Origin: Botryotinia globosa
Taxonomy: Eukaryota > Ascomycota > Leotiomycetes > Helotiales > Sclerotiniaceae
Direction of reading: 5' to 3'
Assembly (NCBI GenBank): GCA_014898425.1
Contig: RCSZ01000006.1
Coordinates: 868,001 to 932,000, forward strand
Length of the DNA stretch: 64,000 bases
Shown: in pieces, positions 46,678 through 58,798 of the stretch
How positions within the stretch are numbered: the first letter of the stretch is position 1
Layout of the letters: every line of letters begins with the position of its first letter
Made by a program: the position numbers and the translations under genes
Notes under the pieces: model-generated
The model's input: the letters and a program-made list of their open reading frames with translations, nothing else
Told to the model about the DNA's origin: nothing
Database searches by the model: none

Positions 46678-49637
46678 ATGTCGTTGCATCCAAGCTATCC
46701 CCGTAATGGGAGTTATCCACGCCATGTATGATCAATTCTTCCCCCTTTTAACTTCTTCCATGAGCTATGTTCTGATGGAAAATCGTAGTATTACCCTTCA
46801 CCTCCTTCCATGCATAATACTTCAGATTCCGGATATGGTTCTACACGAGGAGAGATGGGTCCGCCCTCATTAGATTTTCCACCTCAACCTATTGAGATTG
46901 ATCTGAGTAATTCGAGGACCCTTCCAAGCCCTTCCCCTTCTTCTTCGGTTACTTGGGAGCCAACATTGTTTCCTTCCCCTCATGGATTTCCTGACTTAAA
47001 TTCCCCATATGGACCAATTTCTAGGATGCAACAGTTGCCAATGGATCGTGCGACAGGCCAGGCTCCATTACTCCAATGGTATGCCGATAATGATGGACCT
47101 TGGTACCCCAAGACAATTTCAGATCCCATTTCAGAGGAAAGAACAAATATCAAGGTTCGTTCAAATGATCGTGCACCCGTTGCTTTTGGAGGGCCGTATC
47201 GTCAACAAGATTCCTTGGAAAATGGATCCTTTCATTTCGGTGGCCCACCACAATCAGATTCCGGATATGAAACCAGAAGGAGCCATGGAAATGCTTCAAT
47301 CTTTAGCTCTGATGTTAATGATCGCGATCAAGACTGTCAAAGTTTAGCAGGTCATGTTGCAGACTATCAGCCTTTTCAGGGGTTGAATGAAGCATTGCAA
47401 TCTCGCGAGAATAGGACACCCGAAACATGGCCAACACATCTTCCGGCTTCTATCAACTCGCCAGGTCTGTTCTGTACGACCTGTCAGAAGTCTGTAAAAA
47501 CAAAATCTGAGTTGAAGTGCGTTCCCATAGTGATCTGCCGTGAAGAATCACTACTAATTTTTCATAGGAAGCATGATTTACGACATAAGAAGCCTTTTGT
47601 GTGTAAATTTCCAGGTTGTGGAAGAACTGAGGGATTTAGCACAACCAACGATCTAGATCGACATACAAAGAGCAAACACCCCTTAGCTACGACCTCGAAG
47701 GCGGAGTCAATCAAAAGATACCGGTGTGTTGTACCCGGGTGCAAATCCAAGGGTAAAGCATGGCCACGACTCGACAACTTCCGTAGTCACTTGAAACGAG
47801 TCCATTTGAACGTCGTTGGGTCGGAAGAGAACTTTGAGGAGATCATACGACAGTAGGTCTCAGGGGAATTCAATAACATTTGGTAGGACTAATATCTTTT
47901 AGGGCTGAATTTCTGGAAGAACCCTCAGGTTTGCCTCAAGATGCCCATCTTTCTACAGAAGTGTCTACCCACGATATCTCGCATATCTCGCACAACAGGG
48001 AAGTCAACGAATGTTCACCAAAAGCCCAGGATTTAGTCACCCCAACAGAAATTCCAATGGAGAAACCTCTTGTCTCGGATGTGAATCCCACTAATACTGC
48101 TATACCCGGACCGAGCAATCCTCCCGCGGATCCACATACTAGAGATACCATCCAACCATCGGAATTATTTCGGAATCCATCAGAGGTTGTAAATAAAATC
48201 TTTTTGGAAAGTGATATCTCAACCCTAGTGGGTGCAAAGAGTACATTGGATCGTAATCTTGATCATGTAAGCCGTCCATCGATGGAGAGAAATCCATTAC
48301 CACCTGCAGGTAAGACAAATCGACATAGTAGCGTCTCAGCCACCGATGCAACCATTACCGAAGCAATTAGAACCGCATTAGCAGAGGCAAATAATCCATC
48401 CAAAGTTGGTGCATTGCCGATGGGACGAACAGTTTTGCCTAATGGAAAATCTTCCCCCGCTGATTCCTGGGGATCCACAGCAGATAAACCTGCATGCTTA
48501 CTAGATGGGTTTAACAAGTCTACCTCTTCTACAACAGATGATTCCCTGGACCAGGAAAAAGCCGCTGAGGTTTACAAAACCCTTCAAAAGTTAGGCTACA
48601 TTATTCAAAAGGATCCAAATCATACACCTCGGATACGAAACTCAGGATCTATTGCCAGTAACAAGAGTGAAAACCAAGTTACTTGTGAGGTTTGTAAAAG
48701 GTTTAAAGGAAGACCTTGCGAGTTGAAGTAAGTTCAAAATCTACGTCTTGCATCACTGTCACTGATGATAAATAGGAAACATATGAAACGGCACGAGAGG
48801 CCTTACGGCTGTACTTTCTTGGCTTGCAACAAAACCTTTGGAAGTAAAAATGACTGGAAACGACACGAGAACTCGCAACATTACCATCTGGAGACCTGGC
48901 GTTGCGACAATGAGAAACCTGAAGGTGGGGCATGTGCGAAAGTCTCTTATCGTCGTCAAACATTCCAAGAACATCTAAAGAAAGAGCATGCTATCATTGA
49001 CCAAGATGATGTTAAGATTAAGGTTGATGCTTGTCGTATTGGCCGTAATTGTCAGGCTCGTTTTTGGTGTGGCTTCTGTAAGGCGCTTATGGACCTTAAG
49101 AAAAAGGGTCTTGATGCCTGGACAGAAAGGTTTGACCACATAGATGACCATTTCATGGGACGCCGCGGACTTCGAAAACAAAGCATCCAGGATTGGATTC
49201 CAGTTGATAGTGACAAACCCAAGGGTGACGTCACCAGTCCAAATCCCCTAGGTGGATCTTCACCTAAAGATGACCTTCAGGAATTTTCGACTGATTCTAC
49301 AGATGATTTTGGTAGAAGCTCGCCCGAATTTGTCGGTAATAAAGGAACCTTATCTGCTTTGGTGGGTCAAGAGCCTAGAATATCCAAGAAAAGAGAACGC
49401 AACGACGATGAGAATGACAGGCCAGCAAAGTATGCAAAGATTGGGGAGATTGTTTACTGTGTACGCGCTCTCATTTTACTGTGCCATTTGCAGTTGCTAA
49501 CGTATTTATAGTGTCATTGTGCAGATGATCTAGGACGTACTCTTGCTCTTAGTCCCAAGTGTACTTCCTGCAGTCATGATTTTTGCAACGAGTGCAAGAG
49601 CGATTCGATTGGTAATTGTGAAGGACAAAAAGTCTGA
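46678..49637 (+). CDS. C2H2 zinc-finger protein, probable transcription regulator
   Basis: Six exons (46678..46725, 46789..47516, 47568..47852, 47903..48727, 48776..49460, 49512..49637) join in frame to 898 residues. The N-terminus is disordered, Ser/Pro-rich. Splicing of intron 2 restores a perfect finger, CTTCQKSVKTKSELKKHDLRH (C-x2-C-x12-H-x3-H is split over the junction). That 51-nt intron is a multiple of three and stop-free, so the unspliced reading destroys the finger. Two more fingers follow: FVCKFPGCGRTEGF...RHTKSKH and YRCVVPGCKSKGKAW...SHLKRVH. A second cluster comes after exon 4: CEVCKRFKGRPCELKKHMKRH, CTFLACNKTFGSKNDWKRHENSQH, and WRCDN...EHLKKEH. The C-terminal exon adds a Cys/His-rich motif (CHCADDLGR...CTSCSHDFCNECK). 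It is paralogous to the gene at 52401. Confidence 0.9.
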
Positions 49638-52400
49638 CATGTTCATGGATATTGTTTGAATTTTCTTAACGTGGTTCATTGACCACTTTAATTTGAGAAG
49701 GGATAATTGTGTAAAACTATTGGGTCTGCGATGTAATTGGGTAGGAATTCGAAAATACTGGGAAGGAAGATATCCAGGGAATTTTTTCCTTTGGCGTTTG
49801 CAAATTTAACCTTGCGATAGAAAGAAAACCGTTTCCATGGAATCTAAAGGTTAGCGAGGGGCACAGTACTCGTATATTGATTTTTTTGGACATAGTACAT
49901 CTATGATGGTGGGAGGTATTGAGTGACCGCGTTGAATAACAACTCCAATGGTTGGAATACGATGTTTTCAGCCGCAGTGATAACCGCTTTCCAATCCGGC
50001 TCATGAAGGAGTTATCTCGCTTAACACACCGAATAGATTCTAGATGGTGTAGGGCAAATAGTGCCCATAGGATAATTGAAAATACCACAGTTGTAAAAAC
50101 TACCTAGGATCAAGGGCAACCTTGGAAAGCCACATCATATGCAACTTTCCCTCCACGTGGCGCACCTTTTCTACGACGTGAATACATGTGAAGCTAGACC
50201 CCTTTGGTTCACCGAGTTTTAGGGTGGAAGAGTGATTTGGACATGTAGGTAGGTGAAGGGCGAAGCAAGCGGAGTCAAAAAGTGAGGCTGCATATGTGTA
50301 TGTGTATCCATTGTCTGTATGTGGAAAGAGGGGTATTCTTAAGTCTTCAAGGGATATTCTTCATGGGCGTTGGAGTTTGCTCATAGGGCACTGTTGGGTT
50401 TGGTATTACATGCATTCGAAGATCTTGAAGATTACATTCATGCGTGAGCAGACACTACTCGGTGGCATGGAAGTTGTGAAATCTTTGTAAATACTACTTC
50501 TTCGTCGTACTCGATCTTCAATGTGGGTAGCCGAGTATGTGTAGCATTTGAATGTCGATTTGGGTTGAATTGATGCAATGAATGTGGAATGGGGTGAACG
50601 GGGTGCAATGGGCAAAAACCAAACCAAACCCGATTGATCTAACCGACCCAGCGAAATCACGAACGAAAATGCATGTTAAACGCTTCATTACACCAATTAG
50701 ATCGAGGTGCATTAATTGCGACGGCGATACAGAATCGGTAAGATACGTATGTATTTGAAATGGTCTCTGGTATCATTTGGGGGCTGTTTTCAATATCGGC
50801 GATTGGGATGTTGGAGCATTGGATGGTGTGGGTGGGGGCTAGAGTGCTGACACCCATACATGTAGAATGAGTGGAATGAGAGGGAAAAATAAATAAAAAA
50901 TTAGAAAAGGGCAAAAGGGAAATGGAAAGGGAAAGGGAAAGGGAAAGTAAAAGAAGGGGATTGGATGCTCTTGGCTGTACAATGAATGCATGCTTTGAAG
51001 CAGAAACGAATGCGAATATTGTGCAACCGCAAATTCTGAGAGTCAAAGGCGAAGCAAAGTGCTATCTGTAGGTACCGTACCTTCGTTCTAAGCGAAGGGA
51101 GCGGAAGAAAACAAAGTTTCCCCAGTAAACCCGATCCTATCGAATGAGAATTTCATTTTGTGCCGAGAGAACTTTCTCAATCGACGGAACGGCTCGTGGA
51201 TTCTGTTCAAACGGCGGATAAAACAATAATACTCATTCTCGAATTTTGAAGAATTGACGTCGAGGTCTGCCTAGCGGTCGCCTTGTCCGCCTTGAACCAT
51301 GTACAAGGATTAGCTCTTTTCCTCATTGGTCCTGATGTGGAACGCATGTTAGGATGGTAGAAAAAGGAAACGAAAGAGCAACGAAGAGAGATGTATGGAG
51401 AGCTCCATCTGCACGATTGACTAGCTCGGTCGGGTCTCCACTCGCATCATGGTTGGGACTTTCGACATGGGGAAATGTTTGAGGTGTTATGCGGTGCCCT
51501 GTCAGAGCTGCTTCAAGCCATCAAGGAACATGAGGAATGATGAGGGGCGCAGCAAGCACACGGAGAGTCATCGATCTCCAATACTTTTTGGGGCTCAGGG
51601 GTATCATACGCACGCCAAAGTCGACTTGCAGAAACGTTCGAATTATGTGAGGAGATCCTTCACCGGGCCTCCTGTGGGGCCTATCCTTCTTCTCTCACAA
51701 TGCGGCTCTGTCGTAAATTGCAAATGAAGTATGTCGGTCCCAAATGGTACACATATAAACTTTGTGGAGGATATGGCGAGGCTTGGTCCACACATACATT
51801 AGAGATTTGTTGTGCCGTTTCTGAATTCTTTGTTTTGTATCATCTGAATACATCATATCTATTACATACATCACAACTGCGCCTATCTTTCTCGCTACTT
51901 CGCCTCAGACTTTCTCCAAGTCTCAATATCTCCATATCCGACTATCGACCAGTGGATTTTCATGATCTGACATACTGAAACTCATGAGTTTGTTTGTGCA
52001 TAAATAAAACAAAAGGTCGTGTGTACAGAGGAAAAAAGATTTATCGTTTGTTTGTTATCTGCAAGAAGATTTGTTGGAAGTCGCAGCAAGGTGGAGATAC
52101 TCGAACTACGTCTGTGAGTTCTGTTTGTTCTGTTTGTTGTCTCTCTTGTCCCGTCGTCTTAATTCATGAGTTTATTTGGGCTCCACAAGAAACTCATTCC
52201 TGCAGTAGGATCAATAAGAAAACAAACAAATATCAGCTCTATTCCTTCCAAGCTTATTGCTTTGTATCTCTTTCTCTTCTAGAAGCTTAGCTCCGCCCCA
52301 TCTCTCCAGTCTAGAACCGTGGGGGTTAAAAGAAAAGGCAAAGCCGAAGACGCATCTATAGTGGCTATTCCATTACTTCAACTTATATTATTTGGACATC
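49638..52400. other. Intergenic, 2.8 kb without a supported gene
   Basis: Separates the two C2H2 genes. Features are a short gggaaa array (about 50924-50948), long C/T tracts just before 52400, and several frames without coding character. A long 5' leader for the second C2H2 gene is possible. Confidence 0.5.
50924..50948. repeat. (gggaaa)n short array
   Basis: About four units of gggaaa (from aatggaaa into gggaaag). Confidence 0.8.
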
Positions 52401-54302
52401 ATGTCTTACGATAATTTACCTTACTCGACGATGGAACCACCTTTCTTCCAGGAAAATAGATCAAACCCTCAATCTTTCCGTCATGAGGATTTGATGGATA
52501 TTGAAAGTTCTTGGATCCAGAATATCGATCCACTTCTTCGTCAATCTCAAATGGGCTCTCCGGATTTCGATTGCCGTCAAGATTTACCACAGCAACCTTT
52601 ACAAAGATTCATCACAGAGCCAGGAAGAGCTCTCTTTACTACCGTTCCAGCCATGTCTCACTTCGATAGCTTTCCCAGGCCGCCTCATAGAGCATTCGAA
52701 CCCGTTGGTGTCTACCCTCAAGCTTCTCGAACAAGAATGATATCTCCTTCTCCTTCCCAAGAGCTCTCTTCCAACTGCAGTAGTGCTCGAAGCCCAGCTA
52801 CCGAAACAGATTGGTATCACGATGGATACTATTCTTCTCAGGGCCAAGATGATTACACCCTACCCAATACCTCTCATACTACCTCGCAAAACTTCTCTGA
52901 TATATGGATGTCACCGCAAATTCTATCCGGACAGCCAGCTGGACATCCCTGTGTTAATCTCAGTGATGTTCAGGCATTTGCCGATCCGCAGGAAATCAAA
53001 TTCGAGACCGATGAAACATATGTCGATTATGCAATCCAAGCATCGGAATCTGGGAGTCACAAATTGGCTTCTCATATCTCACATTATAGAGATGAGGGAT
53101 TGGGAGCTTCGATTCGAGATGCTGCATCTCCTCGAGCAATCTCTATTCAGGCTTCGAATAATGACAATGCGTCTACAATTTATAATGCTGATATTGATGC
53201 AGAAGTCGATGATGTTGATGTTAACAATAACGGGGAACTAGACATGGAAACAGAGATTGATTCCGAATTACTACCCCAAGATGGAGACATCGAGGAAGAA
53301 GACGAACCATCAGACACAGAATACACACCCCGTCCCTCAACCCGCAATCCACGCAAACGCACCAGCACAGCGAAATCCTACTCGCCCCCCACCCCCAAAC
53401 GCAACCGCATATCCAAATCCTCTCCAAGCACATCGAAATCCTCTTCCAAACACTCATCAGAAGGACTCTCCTGCACACAATGCGCCTCTACCGGCTTCAA
53501 AGACACACCCACTCTCCAACGACACATCGCATCCGCGCACACGCGGGCATTCATCTGCGTCTTCAATTTCGCGGGCTGCGATAGCACGTTCGCTTCGAAA
53601 AATGAATGGAAACGTCATGTTTCCTCCCAGCACCTCAATCTGCAAGCGTGGGTGTGCACGCTCGGGTCTTGCGGGAAGGTTCCGCTGGGTTCGCACTCGC
53701 ACTCGGGTGCGGCGATGCGGAAGGGTGGGGAGGGTAATACGAATGCGCGTGCTTATGGGGAAGTTAAAGGTGCGGAGTTTAATCGGAAGGATTTGTTTAC
53801 CCAGCATTTGAGACGTATGCATGCGCCGTTTGAGGTGAAGAGGAAGGGGAAACGTAATGGGGAGTGGGAGGAGCGGGTGAGGGTTCTGCAGAGGAGTTGT
53901 GAGAGGAGTCGACGCGAGGCGCCGGAGAGGTTGGGGTGTCCTGTGAGGGGCTGTGCGGAGCGGAAAGAGGGGTTGGGAGTGTGGTTTGAGGGGAGAGGGT
54001 GCTGGGATGAGAGGATGGAACATCTGGGGAAACATTTGGAGAGTGGCGGAGGGGAGGGAGGAGTCGTGAGACAGCAGGATGATGCGCTTTTTGTGAAGTG
54101 GGCGGTGGGGCAGAAGATTATTGAGAGGGGGGGGAGGGGGGAATGGATTCTTTGTGTGGGGAAGGGGGGGCATGGGTGGGCGAGGAAGAGACTGGTTGGG
54201 GGGTTGGATAGGAGTGAGGGGAGAGTGGGGGGGAGATGTGTGGGAATTAAGGTAGAGGATGGGATGGAGGAGGATCTCGATGCTGAGGGAGAGGATGAGT
54301 AA
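52401..54302 (+). CDS. C2H2 zinc-finger protein, intronless paralogue
   Basis: One exon, 633 residues, starting at 52401 (MSYDNLPYSTMEPPFF; the preceding in-frame triplets lack ATG). The first 300 residues are disordered, with an acidic run (about 265-310: EVDDVDVNNNGELDMETEID) and a basic Ser/Pro stretch. Fingers: CTQCASTGFKDTPTLQRHIASAH, CVFNFAGCDSTF...WKRHVSSQH, WVCTLGSCGKV...QHLRRMH. The motif SKNEWKRHVSSQHLNLQAWVC is nearly the same as SKNDWKRHENSQHYHLETWRC of the 46.7-kb gene, so the two are paralogues. The last 200 residues are Gly/Arg/Glu-rich and encoded by strongly G-rich DNA, which makes a long spurious frame on the other strand. The family's function is not known to me; DNA binding is inferred. 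Confidence 0.88.
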   Translation: MSYDNLPYSTMEPPFFQENRSNPQSFRHEDLMDIESSWIQNIDPLLRQSQMGSPDFDCRQDLPQQPLQRFITEPGRALFTTVPAMSHFDSFPRPPHRAFEPVGVYPQASRTRMISPSPSQELSSNCSSARSPATETDWYHDGYYSSQGQDDYTLPNTSHTTSQNFSDIWMSPQILSGQPAGHPCVNLSDVQAFADPQEIKFETDETYVDYAIQASESGSHKLASHISHYRDEGLGASIRDAASPRAISIQASNNDNASTIYNADIDAEVDDVDVNNNGELDMETEIDSELLPQDGDIEEEDEPSDTEYTPRPSTRNPRKRTSTAKSYSPPTPKRNRISKSSPSTSKSSSKHSSEGLSCTQCASTGFKDTPTLQRHIASAHTRAFICVFNFAGCDSTFASKNEWKRHVSSQHLNLQAWVCTLGSCGKVPLGSHSHSGAAMRKGGEGNTNARAYGEVKGAEFNRKDLFTQHLRRMHAPFEVKRKGKRNGEWEERVRVLQRSCERSRREAPERLGCPVRGCAERKEGLGVWFEGRGCWDERMEHLGKHLESGGGEGGVVRQQDDALFVKWAVGQKIIERGGRGEWILCVGKGGHGWARKRLVGGLDRSEGRVGGRCVGIKVEDGMEEDLDAEGEDE

Positions 54303-55013
54303 TGAGTGATGATGGGATTTGAGGGAATGGAACTTATCCCTTCTTTCTCTCTTTCTCTCTTTTTCTTTTTGTGGACATGTAGGATTGTGAAGGATATGGA
54401 TTTGGATTTCCTGCCCCGCAGGCTCACGAAGTACGAAGTATGAAGTACGAAAAACGAAGTTATGAATCATGGTTACGGGTGATGGATAATGCAGCGTTAC
54501 ATCACATTCCTCCTATATTTCCTTTTCGGTTTATTTTCATATTTCTCGGGCTGGGGTTAAGATAATTAGATAGTGTTTTGTCAATATTTTCTTGTGTTCT
54601 ATTGTTTTCTGTTTTGTTCCAACTTAGTGATAAATAACGATGATGTATCCTCTTTCTTCTTCTTATAAACATGGGATTGGGGTGAATTGGGATTACCTAT
54701 GTCAGGTTAGATTAGGTTCGAACAATAATGGATTGCTTGGTACAGATAATTTGATATCCACTTCTTCCAAGCTGGATACAGCAAGGGTTGAGTGAATTGT
54801 AGAGGCATGACGTGTTGAATTTGCTACTCTGTGCATAGCGACAAGGGAGTTGAATTGGTATATTGGTATGCGAAATGTACTGCTCTTGCAATGTAGGTAT
54901 CCATATGAATAAATTATTGGAGGGTCCAGATTGAACTTGTGGCCAAAAGCAATACTCATACTACCTCTAAAAGATACATCTTCTTTTTTCAGAAGAGGCC
55001 TCTTCAAAGTAAC
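54303..55013. other. Convergent intergenic region
   Basis: 3' flanks of the C2H2 gene (+) and the TPR gene (-). No gene was seen. The stretch at 54340-54370 is C/T-rich. Confidence 0.55.
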
Positions 55014-56494
55014 TCAACCCCTATTGACAATCTCCTGTCTACCGGCAATCTTCGCCAATCTCTCTTCACTCTGTGCCTCTCCTTCTTTAAACCCCATCGC
55101 ACTCGCTAAACTTCTCGCTTCTTCATATCTTCTCCTTGCTTCCTTGATATCCCCATCCATTTCTGCGAATTCTCCTAGATTATGTGTTGCAACAGCACAT
55201 CCGAGATCACATTCTTCAGTTCTTTCTGGGGGTGCTATCTTGGCACAAATTTCTAGGGACTTGGTAGCCCATGCGCGAGCATTTTTGATTTGTTGCGAGC
55301 GGGATATTATGGGTTGGCCTAATTCTGGTGGTGGATTTTGTTGGGCCAGTGAGATGGAGAGATTGTTCACTATGGAAGGTGGTTAATGGGTGGCTTTGGG
55401 AAAGTGGAGAGAGAACAAACTTAGAACGGCTGTGTGGCAGGTAGCTGGAGTAGAGAGAGCAATAGCTTGGAGAAATAGGGGTGCGGCAAGGTGATGTTTA
55501 TCGGTTGCTTCATAGTGATGTGCAAGAGCTAGGAAAGAATTAGCTTGATCCGAATTGATGTCTTGAATGAAAATATCAACCTTCAAAAGTTCCGCCCATC
55601 TCTTCGCCCGATAACCAAACCTCTTCCCCAGGTCTGATTCCCTCTTTCTGTCTCCTCATTTGTTCTTTTAATATAGTCTCCACCGCATACACCAAACTTT
55701 CTTCAGCCTTATCTGGTTGTAAGACATATTCTCCGTTGTACAAATCAGCAATTTTAACACTGATCTCTACTATCCTCCTAAGAACTCTCGTCCTCTTGCC
55801 AATATTCCTCTCCAAATCTCCCAATTGCTCCATCCATTTTCCACAATCATCTCTCATAATTTCGTAGACACCAATCGCCTTATCATAGGCTTGAATTTTC
55901 TCCAACAAAACACAAACGGATATTTTGATTCCGAGATACTCGTCAGAAAATGGATCCATACCCATCTCATCTGCAACTCGTAAAGCCTCTTTGTAATATT
56001 TAATAGCGTTCTTAGGTTCAAGAGACATATTGGTGTAGTAAAGGGCCTTTCGCAGTTGCTTTGCTACAGGTTCGGGAAAGGCTTTGAAACCGTCGATTAT
56101 GTATTTGTTATACCACCAATTGATATATCCTAGACAGAAGACTCCGAATCCTATACTGTATTTGCAAATGCTATATTAGCACTGCACATCAAAGCCGTGA
56201 AAGCGGACGGATATGAGGTGTAAATTACGCTATTGTAGCTCCGGTCATGCTATATGGTTGTGCTTTAAAGAGTATTTTGGCATTCCTCGTGAACGAACCT
56301 TTGGAACGGTTAATCTTAGGTTGTGCTCCTCGTGTGGATTGCCATCTCTGCTGTTGTGTTCGACATGGTACGGAGTTTCTGGTAGCAGTTCTACTGGACC
56401 TTGTAGCTTGCACTCGTTGTTGACGAAGACATTGTGATGCGCGATTGGAAGCGCCAGCAGACCCAAGTGAGGTGGCGAACCGTGGTGTAAACAT
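55014..56494 (-). CDS. Mitochondrial TPR protein
   Basis: Exons complement(56229..56494, 55581..56155, 55421..55528, 55014..55369) join in frame (434 residues). The N-terminus has no acidic residue in the first 60 and many Arg/Gln/Ser (MFTPRFATSLGSAGASNRAS), a presequence. A probable membrane segment (GFGVFCLGYINWWYNKYII) is followed by TPR-like helical pairs: AIKYYKEALRVADEMG, KIQAYDKAIGVYEIMRDD, ADLYNGEYVLQPDKAEESL, ALAHHYEATDKHHLAAPLFLQAI, LSISLAQQ, CAVATHNLGEFAEMDGDIKEARRRYEEA. The layout (presequence, one membrane span, C-terminal TPRs) resembles TTC19-type inner-membrane proteins involved in complex III maintenance, by analogy only. It shares a 277-bp divergent promoter with the DAP1-like gene. 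Confidence 0.85.
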
Positions 56495-56771
56495 TTTGGA
56501 AGCTCAATCTATAAAAACCGCACAATTGAATATGGGGATCTAGGCACAATTGTCGTTGGCGCAGTTAATGAAGCTTTGGTCGTCCGGGAGCTTGATAAAA
56601 TTAACGATTTCCTTCCTGCAAGACATTTCACCCTAACCAAAACCCCTGTCTCCCGCAATACGCTAACCAACGAATGACGCTACCCCACATCATGGACGAA
56701 CGTCAGCTTTCTGCTCCATCGCAATATTTCTCTCAATCAAGCTTCACTTTTTATAAGACGTTGTACTCAAA
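56495..56771. promoter_or_regulatory. Short divergent promoter (TPR protein / DAP1-like)
   Basis: Only 277 bp separates the two starts, so the promoters probably overlap. No named element was recognised. Confidence 0.5.
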
Positions 56772-57346
56772 ATGGCGGGTAAATTTGAACCTAAGACTCC
56801 TGTTACTTTGAACCCACCAAAGTACGATCCTATTCCAGTGGAAGAACTTGCGAAATGCAATGGTAATTACGACCTCTTTACGATCCCCGAGATGAAGGGC
56901 TAATGCGTTGAAAGGCTCTGATAGCGATAAATGCTATGTTGCAATCAAGGTATATTCTCAACTCTGCATGTTCCACACTGCAATACGCAAAACTCATGAG
57001 ACCTAGGGCAAAGTCTACGATGTAACGGGAAACAAAGCGTATCTTCCCGGCGGCGCTTATAACGGTATCTCTTCCCAATCCCTCTTATTCAATTTCGCGT
57101 GTTCTCCTCACTAATCTCTCTTCTACACTTTCAGTCTTTGCTGGCCACGATGCTTCCCGCGCTTTAGCCAAAACTTCTACTAAAGCTGACGACGTATCCT
57201 CGGAATGGTTCGATCTCGATGATAAAGAGAAGGGTGTACTCGATGACTGGAACACATTTTTCTCGAAACGATACAATGTCGTGGGACTCGTAGAGGGAGC
57301 GCAGAACCTAGATCCAAATGATAAAATAGAGGGCGCCTCGAGTTGA
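56772..57346 (+). CDS. DAP1: Cytochrome b5-like haem-binding protein (Dap1/MAPR type)
   Basis: Four exons (56772..56862, 56915..56949, 57007..57064, 57135..57346) join in frame to 131 residues; exons 2 and 3 are just 35 and 58 nt. The domain order KYDPIPVEELAKCNG, KCYVAIKGKVYDVTG, YLPGGAYNVFAGHDASRALA and ...NTFFSKRYNVVGLVEG is the membrane-associated progesterone receptor (MAPR) variant of the cytochrome b5 fold: the Tyr in KVYDV and the GGAYNVFAGHDASRALA block are hallmarks. MAPR proteins such as yeast Dap1 bind haem and support P450 function (Erg11) in sterol synthesis. An N-terminal membrane anchor, present in some relatives, is absent here. Confidence 0.9.
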
Positions 57347-58798
57347 AAGTTAGCGGACGTATTATCGAAGTTATAAAGGTTAGACAGGTTGTGGTGTGCG
57401 ATTCAGATATAAAATCGAATTTAGCGAGTTATGATTTGAGCTTAGCAGGGCGAATCAAGTTTTCATTCGGTCTTGCAAGAAATACCTTTAGAAGTCACCT
57501 TGGTATATTTTATAAGGAGGTAGCCGCTCGAGAGTCAATGTCTGGTTTATCATATAATTTCTAATTTCTGGTGCTCTGAGAGCCATTATCACTTCAACTC
57601 GATTGCTTCGCTACCCGAGCATTAGGCTGCATACCTCTTCCAAGCATATGCTTTCCATAAGCATTCTTCCCTCTATCCCAAAACAGTCTCTCCAAAAAAC
57701 ATAAAACAAAATCACAACCACCATTCTTTTAAAAGATCAACAAGGTTAAAGCACGCAAAACCCTTGCCGTTCTCTTATACTGGGCAAGTGAAAAGCCCTA
57801 TCAAAGGAAAACACCATGCAACACTCCTAGTCGCTATGCTACGAGGAGCCGATATTTATTACTTTCCGGCTTTGCTTGCTCGTCAATGAAGAAGTCACTA
57901 TAGTAGCAAGACTATAGAGAAACACAACCCTAACTGCTTAATTTCAGGAGAGCAATGAATCAATTTCCTGTTATTTGTCTGCCTTCCTTCTCTTTTCCAC
58001 TGCTTCAAATTTGAGTTTCTTTTATTTTGGTTATATGGACATCGAGTATAAGAAAGTATGCCCTGTATTCGTAAAGTGCGTGCGATGCTTCGAGTTGTAT
58101 GAACGTTTTCTCTGTCGATGTGATCTGTTTAAAGGAGACATGTCTAGTGCGAGAATGACGAGAGGTGGAGGAGTGCTGATGCCGTACAAGAATAGTGCTG
58201 ATAATGGAGCGTAGAATGTATGTGTGTTTATGGATGTTAGTGTTTTCAAGAATGTATATCATTTCTCAGGTTTAAACCGAGCAACGCAAACTGATTGGAA
58301 GAGACGAATTCAATGTTAGCAAATCAAAATCCACCCCACCTCGTGTCCTAAATTTACCGAGTCAGAGATGTGATATCAGAAATTTAACATAGTTTTTGTA
58401 TTCTCTAAATAATTTCCCCAAACTCATAGCCAGAGTAGACTATCCAACCAATACCACTACAGCCTTTGCCTATCCAGATTCCCAACAACCCCATAACTCC
58501 TCGGATCAAAAAGCAATGCACAAACATAGGTATCCCGAGTCAGCCACGCCTCAAACGCCTTCCCAATGCATCTCAATACTAGAGAAGATTATGTTGGCAC
58601 GGTCGAGGATAGATGAAATCAAGGAAGCGAGCGAAGACGAATGCAAACCTTCTCCCCACATAGCTAAATATATGTAGCTCAGTCCGTGAACAATTCGCTG
58701 GAAACGTGCCGCCGAAATAAATATTCAAAGACGATTGACTGAAAATAGACGTTCCATTAATGCCATGCAGGTTTTCATATTTTCACTGCTTAAGGCAA
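57347..58798. other. Convergent intergenic region, no gene
   Basis: 3' flanks of the DAP1-like gene (+) and the SAP-like membrane gene (-). Short frames at 57975-58677 lack coding character and are not reported as genes. Confidence 0.5.

Noticed and set aside
53457..54470. 337-residue minus-strand frame opposite the C2H2 gene
   Set aside because: It is the complement of the G-rich tail of the C2H2 gene; composition is Pro/Ser/His and no domain is seen.
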